From CAYFHQ01 sp964342805 (lineage in GTDB: Bacteria; Bacillota; Clostridia; Peptostreptococcales; Acidaminobacteraceae), in contig CAYFHQ010000007.1 of NCBI GenBank assembly GCA_964342805.1, positions 19,528 through 83,527 on the forward strand: a stretch of 64,000 nt of DNA. Reading direction: 5' to 3'. The translations under genes and the position numbers were made by a program. Within the stretch, counting starts at the first letter, position 1. Every line of letters begins with the position of its first letter. Below the pieces are notes generated by a model, which was not told where the DNA came from, did not search any database, and saw only the letters and a program-made list of their open reading frames with translations. Below are positions 16,456 through 25,453 of this stretch, piece by piece.

Positions 16456-17934
16456 CTACCCCTTTATCTCAAATCCGAGCTCCATTAAGCATTTCTTGAT
16501 TCGTTCCATTTTGGGATCTTCAAGAAACTGAAAGTCATGGAATACTTCTAAACTATCATCTGCCGAATGTATGCAGTTTACACTAGCAGGTATATCAAAC
16601 TCCAACTTAAGGCGATCTCTTACCCTTCGTTTCAGGAAAAAATGTTCATTGGTTACAAAAGGATCTTGGGCTGTTGGTTGAGTTCTTTCGGGTTTGTCAT
16701 CATATACCAAGAGGATCTTATATGGCTTCCCATTTTCGCTGTGCCCACTACCATCTGTCCAGTTCCCGCCTCTAACATTTTGAGTAACTATAGCAACCTC
16801 TTCTTCAGTTAAAGTCCCCTCATACAGGGTGACTAGTTGGTTTTTCATCATTTCTTCTTCGAATACCTTTCGAAAAACTGGGTAGTCCTTTTCCACTTCT
16901 CGAAAATAGAATAACATGATATCTCCATGATGGGACTGGGCCGCAAGCCCACTCATGTACCATTTTTCATTCTTATAGAAGGGGAACACTTGGTCATCTG
17001 ACCCCCATATCTTTCTGAAAGAATCATACCCGAGAGCCCAACCGTAGTCCCTTAATACCAAGTGAATATTCTGCAGACTAACAGCATAGTCCACACGGAG
17101 TGACGAAAAGCATTCTTCTACCATGTCTACATAATCATAATGGACGATATTGGTAGTTTCATTATGATTGCCCTGATATTGAATCAGATCCTCTTTGAAT
17201 CGCTCTTGATAAGCTCTAGCGTCATTCGAATCATCAACAGGAATCCCAGAACTCAATCCTCTATGATAAAGTACATGATAGAGAAGGGCTAGTGATTGAT
17301 AACTTTTAGATGGCACTCTAAAACAACCCTTGTGCCAGATATAGCTATCAACCAGAATTTGAGCCAAGTCACTCCTGTACAGAGCCATGTTTTTGTACTT
17401 ATAGCCGATTGAACCATAGACGCCGTATAAGTCAATCTTAACCCGGCCAATATTACTACCATAGAACCGATTATGATAGTCCTTTACGAGTAAGTCCTCT
17501 ATTTGGTATATGTCCTGATCGACAATCAGTAAGTCAATGTCTCCATCTATACGAACCTTTGGCAAGTCATGAAAGTGCCTTGGGATCACATAACGTATAT
17601 CGCGCTTCTTTAGCTCCTCAAAAAAGGCTTCTACAGTTAAGTCTTCTCTGATATAAAACTCGCTGGCTTCAATACCATTAACATAGTCTGTACCTTCTAA
17701 CAAACCCATCTCGTTGAGTTGCTCAGATATCTCTTTGTAATACACTGACGTAACAACGATCTGATAAGTGCCACTTTTAAGGTTCACGATTACGTTAGGG
17801 CTATGAATAGGAATGCCCAATAGGGTTTTTCCCCACTTCCTCAGGTCATTATCAATGAAGTAGGCAACTTCTTTTTTCGACTTCATCACGTATTCCTGAC
17901 CAGTTATGCTCGCGCCAAATAAAATGATATCCAT
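16456..17934 (-). CDS. Multidomain protein: Rossmann-like N-terminus plus nucleotidyltransferase-like domain
   Basis: A 492-residue protein of no family I can name. Residues 1-90 resemble the nucleotide-binding N-terminus found in PglD-type enzymes (LFGASITGQEYV, then VVTSVYYKEISEQLNEMG). Residues about 100-260 contain DGDIDLLIVDQD at 130-141, like the metal-binding GDxDL motif of polymerase-beta-fold nucleotidyltransferases. The C-terminal 100 residues carry NCIHSADDSLEVF, which faintly recalls the HGSDS region of nucleoside diphosphate kinases; I hold that loosely. It lies between the DUF4910 gene and neuD, within the glycosylation operon. A role in activating or transferring a glycan substituent is plausible but unproven. 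Confidence 0.6.
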   Translation of the reverse strand: MDIILFGASITGQEYVMKSKKEVAYFIDNDLRKWGKTLLGIPIHSPNVIVNLKSGTYQIVVTSVYYKEISEQLNEMGLLEGTDYVNGIEASEFYIREDLTVEAFFEELKKRDIRYVIPRHFHDLPKVRIDGDIDLLIVDQDIYQIEDLLVKDYHNRFYGSNIGRVKIDLYGVYGSIGYKYKNMALYRSDLAQILVDSYIWHKGCFRVPSKSYQSLALLYHVLYHRGLSSGIPVDDSNDARAYQERFKEDLIQYQGNHNETTNIVHYDYVDMVEECFSSLRVDYAVSLQNIHLVLRDYGWALGYDSFRKIWGSDDQVFPFYKNEKWYMSGLAAQSHHGDIMLFYFREVEKDYPVFRKVFEEEMMKNQLVTLYEGTLTEEEVAIVTQNVRGGNWTDGSGHSENGKPYKILLVYDDKPERTQPTAQDPFVTNEHFFLKRRVRDRLKLEFDIPASVNCIHSADDSLEVFHDFQFLEDPKMERIKKCLMELGFEIKG

Positions 17935-17941
17935 GGGTCCC

Positions 17942-19210
17942 CTATATTCCTTTAATCAATGATTTTTGCCTCAATAAAGCAAATGCTTCGTAAACAACCT
18001 TGTAAGAAAGACCAGAAAGGTTTGACAGGTCTAACAGTGACAAACTGCCTTCCCCATAGGACAATAAATACATTATCGCCTTATGAAGAAGCCCCTTGTC
18101 TGATCTCGCTCCTAACCCATCCATCAGGGCATATTTTTTTAGATGCGGTTCACCGTGAGGCTTAAGGTTTACAAACTTACAATTGGTCTCTAAAACAAAA
18201 ATGACATTTTTGTAGAATTCAATTCCCTCTTCCATGGCATCAAAGGAGATCAAATCCTTATTATCAGCAGATGTATGGTAAGCGTCATACTCCAGATAAA
18301 CACTTCTCATAAGGGAGCCTACTGGTAAGTTGAACCCCGGTGAGCAGTATTGACGCTCATCACTACCAAAGGGATAAAAATCCACGATCCGAGAGCCTTC
18401 CTCTTGGGCAAGTAGATTTTCAACAACTTGATCCCCTAGACCATCTCCCCTTTTTGATCGTTTATAGGTATAAGGAACGCTAGTACCTTGGCATGTTAGG
18501 ACAAATCCAGCTTTTACATGTTCAATCAAGTCCTTTCCTTGACTGTCTAAATAAGTGATCGCTCCAATCGTTTCTGGTGCTATTACAAAACGATACGTAT
18601 ACTTTGTTTCCCCCAAGCTATGAATATGCTCCATTAGCTGAGATAGTACCAATGGGCCAGATAGCTCGTTGTTGGCCATGGATGGATGACATAGATAGCT
18701 GGTGAATAACACTTCATCCTTCAGAAGTCCTGGTTTAACATAATCTGCTATGGTCATGTGGCCGTCCGTTAGACTCGCATCAATAAAAACTTCATATGTG
18801 CCTTCATCCAAGAGGTCGTATTGGTCCTTTGACATACAAAAACCCCAGCGCTGCTCATAATAGCTAGTCCGATAGGGAATTGCATGGGGAACAACTTCTG
18901 ATACATATAAATGAGATTTAAGCTCTTCTAAGCTTACTTGCTTATGAACAGAACAGCTATAACCAAGTAAATGGAGATTGTTGTTGTTGAAATCTAGTAT
19001 TTTTTCTTGATTCGGCCCCTTAATCCAAGCTGCACGTGGATTCCATTCCTTAGGGACAACCCAATCCAATACATGTGTTCCCGTTGGTATTTCATAACGG
19101 GTTAGAAGGTGGTTGGTATCAATAATGTCTAAGGACTCCCGAACACCATTTCCAGTAATGCTTCGAGTTATTGGCCATAGTGCATCAAACAAGGTTTCTA
19201 ATTTAGTCAT
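17942..19210 (-). CDS. DUF4910 zinc-aminopeptidase-like protein with C-terminal winged helix
   Basis: A 422-residue protein. The central region has a zinc-peptidase-like pattern: SYLCHPSMANNELSG near residue 170, VIAPETIGAI near 210 and the DAYHTSADNKD segment near 315, providing His, Glu and Asp ligand candidates. The last 60 residues look like a winged-helix unit (LSLLDLSNLSGLSYKVVYEA). I recognise the arrangement as DUF4910, often found in polysaccharide and flagellar-glycan loci. It may act as a deacylase on an amino sugar rather than on peptides; that is inference. I chose the ATG at 19210 rather than a TTG two codons upstream. It overlaps the AAC(3)-like gene by 8 bases. Confidence 0.78.
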   Translation of the reverse strand: MTKLETLFDALWPITRSITGNGVRESLDIIDTNHLLTRYEIPTGTHVLDWVVPKEWNPRAAWIKGPNQEKILDFNNNNLHLLGYSCSVHKQVSLEELKSHLYVSEVVPHAIPYRTSYYEQRWGFCMSKDQYDLLDEGTYEVFIDASLTDGHMTIADYVKPGLLKDEVLFTSYLCHPSMANNELSGPLVLSQLMEHIHSLGETKYTYRFVIAPETIGAITYLDSQGKDLIEHVKAGFVLTCQGTSVPYTYKRSKRGDGLGDQVVENLLAQEEGSRIVDFYPFGSDERQYCSPGFNLPVGSLMRSVYLEYDAYHTSADNKDLISFDAMEEGIEFYKNVIFVLETNCKFVNLKPHGEPHLKKYALMDGLGARSDKGLLHKAIMYLLSYGEGSLSLLDLSNLSGLSYKVVYEAFALLRQKSLIKGI

Positions 19211-19967
19211 TGTCAATCCTCTTTGTTAAACTCCATGAATCCTCATGCAACAGCTCTTTTACACTTCTGTGGACCAGTTGGTAGGGTACATATTCCACAA
19301 GCATTCTTTGGTCATTTGACAAGTGTGACTCCACTATCCCCTTGTCTCTCATGTACAGGATTAGACGTCTGAAGTCTGCACCTCTCCCCAGGTCTAGATC
19401 CCTACAGAAGAAAACAATAGTTTGATCATATATCTCACTGTTTATATCAATTTGGCCTGTAAACGTTTTGTCAAATCGATACGAGACCTCTTCTCTCCAC
19501 TCCAAATGATGAGCCTCTGTCATTTCGTGGAGCACATTTCCTATGGCTCCAACATGAGCATTTTTATCGTATAATTCTGCCATTAAACCATTTGCACCCA
19601 TAGAAGCAAAATCAGTGACCTCGAAATGGCGTGGGTCAACATTTGGCCCGAACACCAAATACGAAAACAGACCATCCAAGGTACGTCGTGCTTTTCCTGA
19701 TTGCCTTAAAAACTCGGAAACATGCCCGACCTGAGACGACGTTAGTTGAGGGTTATACATTTCGCCTTTCGTGTAACTATAGGAAAAACACGGAACTAAA
19801 ATAGTCCCACCTTTTTTTGCTACATCGACTAATATTGACTCAAACATCATTAGGCAATCTCTTACAGTATTCCCCAAACCGATAATACCTAAAATATCCA
19901 AGTGTAGAATCAAGGGACGATCCAAGGAGGCACGTAATAAGGTTTTATATAGCCAATCTCTATTCAT
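19203..19967 (-). CDS. AAC(3)-family N-acyltransferase
   Basis: A 254-residue protein of the aminoglycoside 3-N-acetyltransferase fold. The pattern is recognisable: HLDILGIIGLG in the position of the CoA-binding HSS-L-G start, GGTILVPCFSYSYTKG, and RRTLDGLFSYLVFGP in place of the usual RTxxPxxS region. Members encoded in glycan loci acylate amino sugars instead of drugs. It overlaps the kinase-like gene upstream and the DUF4910 gene downstream. Because FkbH and an acyl carrier protein are encoded two to three genes away, the acyl donor may be an acyl-ACP. No resistance role should be assumed. Confidence 0.82.
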   Translation of the reverse strand: MNRDWLYKTLLRASLDRPLILHLDILGIIGLGNTVRDCLMMFESILVDVAKKGGTILVPCFSYSYTKGEMYNPQLTSSQVGHVSEFLRQSGKARRTLDGLFSYLVFGPNVDPRHFEVTDFASMGANGLMAELYDKNAHVGAIGNVLHEMTEAHHLEWREEVSYRFDKTFTGQIDINSEIYDQTIVFFCRDLDLGRGADFRRLILYMRDKGIVESHLSNDQRMLVEYVPYQLVHRSVKELLHEDSWSLTKRIDND

Positions 19968-21559
19968 TCGTCCTCCTTAGCAAAAGTATAAAACGCAAAG
20001 GCATTTAACAGTGTATCCTCTAGATTATTGGATTCCATACTGGATTCAATAGCACAATCACACTTTACATATCCCAACAGTCTCAATTGTTCTTGGACTA
20101 GATTCCTGATTTTCTGAGATGCAGAGGCCACGTTTATATGGAGATAATGGCCAACATACTCATTCAAAATGGTCACTAAGTCCGATAGTGGGAGTTTCGT
20201 TCGAATAACCTCCTCATAAATATCGTGAATAAACCAGACGTGGTCAGACCTTAGTCGATCTATTGCCGATGCCCGTGCAGGTGACAAATAGGAGGGAACG
20301 GGTCTGTATATCATTAGACCTTCATCACTTTCATAGGATCCAAATGCAGGGGTTGGAGCTGTCCACTCCATGATACATAAGCGTGTATTATCATGTGAAC
20401 TCTCTGGGCTTGAAGTAACAACGAAGGGTTCCCCTCCTTCACTGTGCGTCAAAATTGCAATAGCGTCCTTTGGTTGTCCAATAACTAACACACTATTTTT
20501 TACTTGAACATCTTCCTTAACGCCATTTGCTATGGGGGGATGTAACTCACTTAACCCTATATGTACCTCACTAGCACGGAGTAATACACGCACGTGGGAA
20601 TAGAATGATTTCACATCGTGACGCTCTACCGCACTCATGATTTTATCCATGTGCTCACCAAAGGAAAAACGACTAAAGAAATTGATCAGAGATGCATCAA
20701 ATTCGCGTTTTTGAGTGACAAGAGCACGGTATAGTTGCATGTTCTCATTGGCCAAAATGAGCGCTCCCACGCAAGATAAAACAAACATTTCCATAGATTC
20801 TTTGGGCGTTTTACCCATGCGGATAGAGCCATAGTCGATGAACTTCATTTGCCCACTGTTATCAGGTAGGACATTCCATAAGTGAGGGTCAACAATATAC
20901 AGGTTATGTCTCTCCAATCGTTCCATTAATAGAAAAGTAGTCCAAACCCCCTGCCAAACCATCGCGAGAGACCATTCCACGGGGTATACTACCTGTTCTA
21001 TCCACTCGTGTTGCAAAACAAACCCATTGATAAAGTCTAGGTTTCGACTTTCATGCGTTTGAACGAGAAGATTGCGTAAGTCTTGTTCCTCTTCGATCAC
21101 AAGAAAGACTTTTCTATACTCTTCTGAGAAATGTGGGTAAAAAACCCGGTATAAACTGCACGTCTTCTTATCCAACACTAAATTGCAGGCGGAATCCCTC
21201 CCTGGTAAGAGCTGCAAGTGTTTATTACGATCAAATAAAGCCTTTAGTTTCTCCTCAACCTTATGTCTATACATGTGGATAAGTGGTCGCCCGTCAACTA
21301 TCCGTTCCAGTGCCATACCCATGCTTAACAATGATTCTTTTATTTCCTCATAATAGCCGCTGGCTATGTAAATCGGCTGATTGCTTAAAAGCCCCTTCAT
21401 CGCTCGTTCTATAGGAACATAGGGAACGCCAAAAAACTCCTCTTGCTCATAGGCATTTAGAGAAGTTATATGGCTTGCATTTAGTTGCTTCGTTTGCTGG
21501 ATATGGGCTAGAAGCATTCTTGCTCCACCGCCAGTACCCAAAACGATCACTGATTTCAA
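19964..21559 (-). CDS. Multidomain protein with kinase-like core and methyltransferase-like C-terminus
   Basis: A 531-residue protein without a family name I can give. Residues 1-95 are a Rossmann-like domain (VIVLGTGGGARMLLAHI) similar to that of the 492-residue protein of this operon. Residues about 130-300 contain VDPHLWNVL (Asp224, Asn229) followed by FIDYGS (Asp242), matching the catalytic loop and DxG of kinase-like folds. Residues about 350-531 end in a pattern, VWFIHDIYEEVIR, reminiscent of class I methyltransferases, but a clear SAM-binding glycine motif is missing. The start is a TTG with AAGGATG 7 bases upstream. A sugar or lipid kinase tied to a degenerate methyltransferase is the simplest reading. 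Confidence 0.6.
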   Translation of the reverse strand: MKSVIVLGTGGGARMLLAHIQQTKQLNASHITSLNAYEQEEFFGVPYVPIERAMKGLLSNQPIYIASGYYEEIKESLLSMGMALERIVDGRPLIHMYRHKVEEKLKALFDRNKHLQLLPGRDSACNLVLDKKTCSLYRVFYPHFSEEYRKVFLVIEEEQDLRNLLVQTHESRNLDFINGFVLQHEWIEQVVYPVEWSLAMVWQGVWTTFLLMERLERHNLYIVDPHLWNVLPDNSGQMKFIDYGSIRMGKTPKESMEMFVLSCVGALILANENMQLYRALVTQKREFDASLINFFSRFSFGEHMDKIMSAVERHDVKSFYSHVRVLLRASEVHIGLSELHPPIANGVKEDVQVKNSVLVIGQPKDAIAILTHSEGGEPFVVTSSPESSHDNTRLCIMEWTAPTPAFGSYESDEGLMIYRPVPSYLSPARASAIDRLRSDHVWFIHDIYEEVIRTKLPLSDLVTILNEYVGHYLHINVASASQKIRNLVQEQLRLLGYVKCDCAIESSMESNNLEDTLLNAFAFYTFAKEDE

Positions 21560-21571
21560 GTGACCACATCC

Positions 21572-21817
21572 TTATTTGGATTGATTAAGTTCAATTTTCT
21601 CCATCAAATCAGATACTGTCTTCACTGCATACATCTCTTGTATTGGGAGGCGTACACTAAAAGTTTCTTCTATTGCGAGGATCAAATTAATATTAAGAAG
21701 GGAATCCCATCCCTCAACTGTGTCCATGGACGACGATGGGTCTATAACCACTTTGGGATCTGCCAATAAATCTCGAAAAATCACTTGAATCTCTGTTAGA
21801 ATATCATTCTTATTCAT
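21572..21817 (-). CDS. Acyl carrier protein, dedicated to the FkbH pathway
   Basis: An 81-residue acidic helical protein with the phosphopantetheine-attachment motif GWDSLLNINLI; the modified serine is Ser39. The overall fold pattern (long helix 1, loop, DSL, helix 2, helix 3 ending in DLMEKI) is that of carrier proteins. The ATG overlaps the FkbH stop, which is typical of FkbH-ACP pairs, in which FkbH loads a glyceryl group from 1,3-bisphosphoglycerate onto the carrier. It differs from the fatty-acid ACP (no DSLD-V pattern). It is encoded between FkbH and the kinase-like protein. Confidence 0.9.
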   Translation of the reverse strand: MNKNDILTEIQVIFRDLLADPKVVIDPSSSMDTVEGWDSLLNINLILAIEETFSVRLPIQEMYAVKTVSDLMEKIELNQSK

Positions 21818-23570
21818 CTGTTATCCTCTTCAAACAGTCAGGAAATGTAATTGGCCCACGTATTGAATACGTGTAGCACTCTTGTTCATGATCCCATTTA
21901 AACTCCAATGACTGGAGGGTATCTTCCATAATTATGTTTTTTTCAGTCTTCAAATATTTCGCATGAATCTCAATAACTTGCTCATGTAATAGTCTATTCA
22001 CCAGAACTGAGAAAATTCCTTTTTCCAAGTCTCTCTTAAAGACGCGACAACTCATGACCCATTGATCAAGGTAGAATACTGAACCCTCTTTACGTCCATA
22101 GAGTGCTGACACCAATCCTGCATCCGAGAACCGGTCTATCAAAGTGCCATAAATGCCAATGTACCCCTTTTGCCCCTCTATGTAGGGGGCTAACTCAGAT
22201 TCTGTAATGCGAACCCCATTTAGGTTAAATTGATTGGTCTTATTGATTAATTGGAGTATTCTCGCTTGGTACAAGGGGGAATATTGCTCAATTTCTGTTT
22301 CCATCGCCAATTGTTTTAGGTACTCAGCTCTGTGACCTACTTGATTCAACAGCTGATCGCGCTTCGCATTTGAAGTATAATAGTCAGCCCGCTTCTGGTC
22401 TTCGTGGGTTAGTGCATATTTGTGAAAGTAGCCACCATGGGCAATCTGTTTCATAAAACCAGTTGGCTCATTGCTCACTTCAGGTACGGACACCATTGGA
22501 AGAGCTTGACTGACTTCCATTCTTTCAGCTGGATTATCGTCCAAAAATACAAGGGAGTCCACACCCACATTTAAGATATGGGCAATCTCTTTTATCGACT
22601 GAGACTTCAAATTCCAATTCGCCTTGATCACTGCAAAATCAGCTTCTCTAACTATGCCATTTGGGTGTCTCAAACCCAACAAAGCGTTTTCTTCTTGGTT
22701 CTTACTAGCAATCGTCAAAATCACGCCAGCATGTTTCAGTTGTCTTGCATCCTCTTGAATGGCTTTGTAGGCTGATGAAGCTCCATTTTCAGGACCTATT
22801 TCAATTCCAGATTGACCATCATCCCCTATAACGCCTCCCCAGAGGGTGTTGTCTAGGTCAAGGCATAATACTTTCTTACTACCACCCAGAACTGTATGAA
22901 TAAGATTTGCATAGGCATTGGAGAGTTCTATGGTTGCATTAGAACTATATCCCATCCGAAATGCATGCCACAAGCGGTCATCAAACCATCGTTCTAATCC
23001 GAACCATGCTCCAATATAGTTATTGTCATTAACGACCACGTGGTCAAACCGATCCAAAGCTAATATCCTGTTGTTTAACTCGCGTACATAAGCAACATGC
23101 CCTCTGATGTCCACTGACTCAAAAGGTCCAAGTAATCTGGAGTGATCAAATTCAATCGTGTTTAGAACTAGGTTAGCCCTTAGGTTTTTGGCGGTCATCT
23201 CCACAATTGAATTCAATTGATCCTGAAACTGCTCTGCCAATTCAATTGGCGTCTCCTTTCCATCAAGAAAAGGAGTTGACAAACCTCTTCTGCTTAGATT
23301 CACAATCACAAAGTCAGGGTCGAATGCGATCAAATCGTCATTATCAATACATATGTCCTCATAGTACCGATTAAATCCACCTTCAAAAAGTTGAACTTGA
23401 TAGCCCTTATCCAGCAGAAAGAGTTCTATATACGATTTTAACTCTGCAGTAGTGTGATTCCCCACTATCGCAAGCCGCAGATCTCTGCCTCTGTCAGCTT
23501 GCCTCATCTCATTAAGAATCTTTCTCTTCGACTTACGAATCTTTGCATAATCTAAGGGATAGGACAGCAT
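21810..23570 (-). CDS. FkbH-like HAD-superfamily protein
   Basis: A 586-residue protein. Residues 30-220 form an SGNH-like N-terminal region. Residues about 230-370 carry the HAD motif LDLDNTLWGGVIGDDG, with FLDDNPAERMEV later, the hallmark of FkbH proteins. The C-terminal 150 residues look like a GNAT-type domain (RFSDAGLVSAL, WVMSCRVFKRDLEKGI). FkbH enzymes in polyketide pathways dephosphorylate 1,3-bisphosphoglycerate while moving the glyceryl group to an acyl carrier protein. A carrier protein is encoded next with an overlap. In a flagellar locus the product is more likely used to acylate a glycan sugar than to start a polyketide. Confidence 0.9.
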   Translation of the reverse strand: MLSYPLDYAKIRKSKRKILNEMRQADRGRDLRLAIVGNHTTAELKSYIELFLLDKGYQVQLFEGGFNRYYEDICIDNDDLIAFDPDFVIVNLSRRGLSTPFLDGKETPIELAEQFQDQLNSIVEMTAKNLRANLVLNTIEFDHSRLLGPFESVDIRGHVAYVRELNNRILALDRFDHVVVNDNNYIGAWFGLERWFDDRLWHAFRMGYSSNATIELSNAYANLIHTVLGGSKKVLCLDLDNTLWGGVIGDDGQSGIEIGPENGASSAYKAIQEDARQLKHAGVILTIASKNQEENALLGLRHPNGIVREADFAVIKANWNLKSQSIKEIAHILNVGVDSLVFLDDNPAERMEVSQALPMVSVPEVSNEPTGFMKQIAHGGYFHKYALTHEDQKRADYYTSNAKRDQLLNQVGHRAEYLKQLAMETEIEQYSPLYQARILQLINKTNQFNLNGVRITESELAPYIEGQKGYIGIYGTLIDRFSDAGLVSALYGRKEGSVFYLDQWVMSCRVFKRDLEKGIFSVLVNRLLHEQVIEIHAKYLKTEKNIIMEDTLQSLEFKWDHEQECYTYSIRGPITFPDCLKRITDE

Positions 23571-23579
23571 GGGTCCTCC

Positions 23580-25442
23580 TTATTCTTCTACAGCCTCATT
23601 AGTCGAAGCTGTTTCGTCATCCAATAGCTTAAGGTAGATATCTACAACACCAAGTAGATCTTGCAAATGCTTGATGTTAAATTCAATCCATTGATGCATT
23701 TTTTCTGTCGTATCAATTGGACTAAAATCAGACTCTTTTAAATACTCAAAAGTTGATGGTGTTTGAACGATAAACCAGAAACGCAGATATTCCAATTGAA
23801 TCGTGTTTCGTACACCATAAATGATTGCCTGAATTTCTTTGGCTCTTGCATCAGTTAGGTCAACCTGTAATTGATCCTCAAGGTACTGAATATGCTTATA
23901 GAGACCGTCTTTGAGAGAGTGGAGCATATTATACTGACCTTCAATGTCTTTATCAAAAAGTTTTCTTCTCATTTCAATAACTTCAGGATCAGCTGTAATC
24001 ACATGCTCCTTAGCAAAGTTTAGTGGGCTAACCGCATACTTTGTTAGAGCTTCAGAAAGTGGCAAATACTCGGTCCCTGGAATGAATGCCCCCCCTTCAG
24101 TAGCATTGACGACTTTCATTCCTGACACCCCTGCTTGCATACTGAACCATCTGATCCAGTTATACCAAAGGGCATTTGTAAATACAGTTTCTTGTTCATT
24201 TCCCGGAACAGGAATGCGTGACTCCTCATGTCGCTTCTTGAAAAAGCTCGTTCTTTCTTCATTGTATATCTTTGAACCTTTATCATACATGGTTCCAGAT
24301 GTATGATCCTCACCATCATGGCCATAAGCCAAGTCCTGTCCGATGAGAATTACATTAGTGCAACCTAGTTCCTTTGCGATAGAGAAAGACATATGGGCAA
24401 CCGATTGGCCGGCCTCTACTGCCAATACGTCTGGAATAATTTCTTTAACCCAGGTCTCAACTGGAGATGTATTACGAATGGACATGATTTTCCTGTTGGT
24501 CAAATAGCCTGTGACTGTACTATCAGTAACAGAAGCACCAACAAAAATGGACTCCTTTGGTAACTCAATATGTTTGTAGAATACGTTGTAGTGTTCTTTA
24601 CCACGCTCCACATTGACCACAAGGTCCGGTGTAATGCCAGCGTCTTTTAGTTTTTGAAGGGGTGTCATGCCAGTGATTATTAAAGCCTTACCCTGTAAGT
24701 CTCTCAGGAGTTGGAAATTTTTATCCAATGAAGGACCTGCCGACACGATAATGGCAGTTGCCTTGTCCTCTGGTTTAAACAACTTCACCTGAGGCGTATT
24801 GATGATCACTTCCTTGTTTCTTAGAATATTCTGAATCCCAATTAGGGTGTCCTCGGATGAGTCTCCAATCCCTTTGAATGTAAATTTCAAATAATCAAAA
24901 ACGGTTTTTCGAATACTTGTGCCTTTGTCAGCCAATAGACGACGGTATCCACCACTATGGATATAGTCTATTTTGTTGGCCTTATTTAAATTGAACCGAT
25001 TAAATTCGTTGAGGTTGTACCCGAATGAATCATCATTGGCTATAATTCTCAAGCGAGCATCAGAAAGTACGTGTTCTAGATCTCTAGTCCTTAGGGCAGC
25101 GGTCAGAATGTCCTTCCGCGGCTCAATGACAAGAACTTTTACCTTTGCTTCGGAATGGGCTAACAATTCCTCGACTAAATAGCCCATCCCAAAACCCACA
25201 ACAAAAAACAACAAAGTCCCTTTGTCAATGTGCCCTTTTAGCCTTAACCTAACTTCGTGAACTGGGTTCACTAAGCTATGGAGTAAAATCCTTTCGCCGT
25301 CATGGGCATTGGCGAAAACAGTAGCATGTTCTACATTGTCTACCACTTCAACCGCTGATAGTTCTTGATCCCAAGGTAACCCCTCCGATAAAGAATGATT
25401 ATATAATTCCAACGCTCTTTTATTTTTTTTCCATAATTCCAT
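23580..25442 (-). CDS. Maf-family motility accessory factor (DUF115, MptE-like)
   Basis: A 620-residue protein of the Maf/DUF115 type, the presumed flagellin glycosyltransferases that add nonulosonic acids to Ser or Thr. The central domain contains TAIIVSAGPSLDKNFQLL near residue 230, GASVTDSTVTGYL, and GQDLAYGHDGEDHTSGT near 370, all characteristic. The N-terminal domain has LFFVVGFGMGYLVEELL. I chose the ATG at 25442, with AGGGGTG upstream. It is the second gene of the operon, close to flagellin, as in Clostridium and Campylobacter glycosylation islands. It is the most likely enzyme attaching the glycan made by the following genes. Confidence 0.9.
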   Translation of the reverse strand: MELWKKNKRALELYNHSLSEGLPWDQELSAVEVVDNVEHATVFANAHDGERILLHSLVNPVHEVRLRLKGHIDKGTLLFFVVGFGMGYLVEELLAHSEAKVKVLVIEPRKDILTAALRTRDLEHVLSDARLRIIANDDSFGYNLNEFNRFNLNKANKIDYIHSGGYRRLLADKGTSIRKTVFDYLKFTFKGIGDSSEDTLIGIQNILRNKEVIINTPQVKLFKPEDKATAIIVSAGPSLDKNFQLLRDLQGKALIITGMTPLQKLKDAGITPDLVVNVERGKEHYNVFYKHIELPKESIFVGASVTDSTVTGYLTNRKIMSIRNTSPVETWVKEIIPDVLAVEAGQSVAHMSFSIAKELGCTNVILIGQDLAYGHDGEDHTSGTMYDKGSKIYNEERTSFFKKRHEESRIPVPGNEQETVFTNALWYNWIRWFSMQAGVSGMKVVNATEGGAFIPGTEYLPLSEALTKYAVSPLNFAKEHVITADPEVIEMRRKLFDKDIEGQYNMLHSLKDGLYKHIQYLEDQLQVDLTDARAKEIQAIIYGVRNTIQLEYLRFWFIVQTPSTFEYLKESDFSPIDTTEKMHQWIEFNIKHLQDLLGVVDIYLKLLDDETASTNEAVEE

Positions 25443-25453
25443 GACTATCACCC

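Noticed and set aside
19203..19967. Aminoglycoside resistance gene
   Set aside because: The protein has the AAC(3) fold but lies in a flagellin-glycan operon with overlapping genes; glycan acylation is more likely.
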